Shown here piece after piece: positions 5,438 to 5,533 of a DNA stretch of 5,533 nt. The DNA is taken from NCBI GenBank assembly GCA_002381695.1, contig DFXM01000050.1:82621-88153 (forward strand), written 5' to 3'. Position 1 is the stretch's first letter. The number at the start of each line of letters is the position of its first letter. This stretch comes from Clostridium sp. UBA4108. GTDB lineage: Bacteria > Bacillota > Clostridia > Clostridiales > Clostridiaceae. The notes below the pieces were generated by a model. The model did no database searches and was not told the DNA's origin. It was given only the letters and a program-made list of their open reading frames with translations. A program made the translations under genes and the position numbers.

Positions 5438-5485
5438 ATAATCACCCCATAATTTTTAATATATAAGTTGTAATTAAGTTTCTAC

Positions 5486-5491
5486 ATTATA
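5486..5491 (-). promoter_or_regulatory. -10 box of the probable promoter for the RseC-like gene
   Basis: On the minus strand TATAAT is a perfect -10 hexamer, which would start transcription near 5479, about 42 bases before the ATG at 5437. The matching -35 region is AT-rich without a good TTGACA-like hexamer, so the promoter may be weak or activator-dependent. Confidence 0.45.
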
Positions 5492-5533
5492 CAAATAGGC
5501 TTAAATATAAAATTAATTAGAACTTCATATTAT

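Noticed and set aside
5244..5441. 65-codon plus-strand frame rich in Pro and Thr, antisense to the RseC-like gene
   Set aside because: It is the complement of the well-supported cysteine-cluster gene and has no SD. Similar antisense shadows at 1527-1709 and 2916-3143 were rejected for the same reason.

Overview
The window is AT-rich throughout (GC around 30% by eye). Shine-Dalgarno (SD) sequences are strong (AAAGGAG, GAGGTGAT, AAGGAGGA, GGGGTGAT) and the genes are low-GC Firmicutes types: a membrane-anchored L,D-transpeptidase with a PG_binding_4-like stalk, an ARE-type ABC-F protein, small single-domain cupins and an RseC/MucC-like protein. Together these point to an anaerobic member of the Clostridia, probably Clostridium in the broad sense. 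No rRNA, tRNA, CRISPR array, insertion sequence or phage gene is visible, so this looks like ordinary chromosome.

Layout. Bases 1-304 are non-coding, with one near-palindrome. An L,D-transpeptidase gene (305-1690, +) follows. Then comes a 599-base gap leading to an antibiotic-resistance-type ABC-F ATPase (2290-3927, +). A two-gene cupin operon follows (4046-4384 and 4387-4722, +), closed by a hairpin terminator. The convergent gap holds a long, nearly perfect hairpin that can terminate both strands. On the minus strand at 5437-5015 is an RseC/MucC-like membrane protein with a CxxxCxxC cluster, preceded by its own SD and a -10 box.

The most interesting part is the gap before the ABC-F gene. 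It reads as a complete drug-sensing attenuator: (i) a promoter near 1783-1812; (ii) a six-codon upstream ORF (MRILLA) with an excellent SD at 1854-1874; (iii) the uORF coding sequence pairing with 1942-1960; (iv) the adjoining segment 1954-1969 pairing alternatively with 2096-2110; (v) 2099-2111 otherwise forming the 5' arm of a 13-bp intrinsic terminator with eight T residues (2099-2138); and (vi) a second hairpin (2261-2286) that buries the SD of the ABC-F gene. The pairings in (iii) and (iv) share 1954-1960, and those in (iv) and (v) share 2099-2110, so neighbouring structures exclude one another. A ribosome stalled on the uORF would favour antitermination. This logic is known in outline for other ABC-F resistance genes (B. 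subtilis vmlR, Listeria lmo0919). The uORF and RNA architecture here are read directly from the sequence; their function is inferred.

The genes do not form one pathway. The transpeptidase acts on the cell wall, the ABC-F protein on the ribosome, the cupins have no known substrate, and the RseC-like protein probably serves membrane redox chemistry. Each unit appears to have its own control signals.
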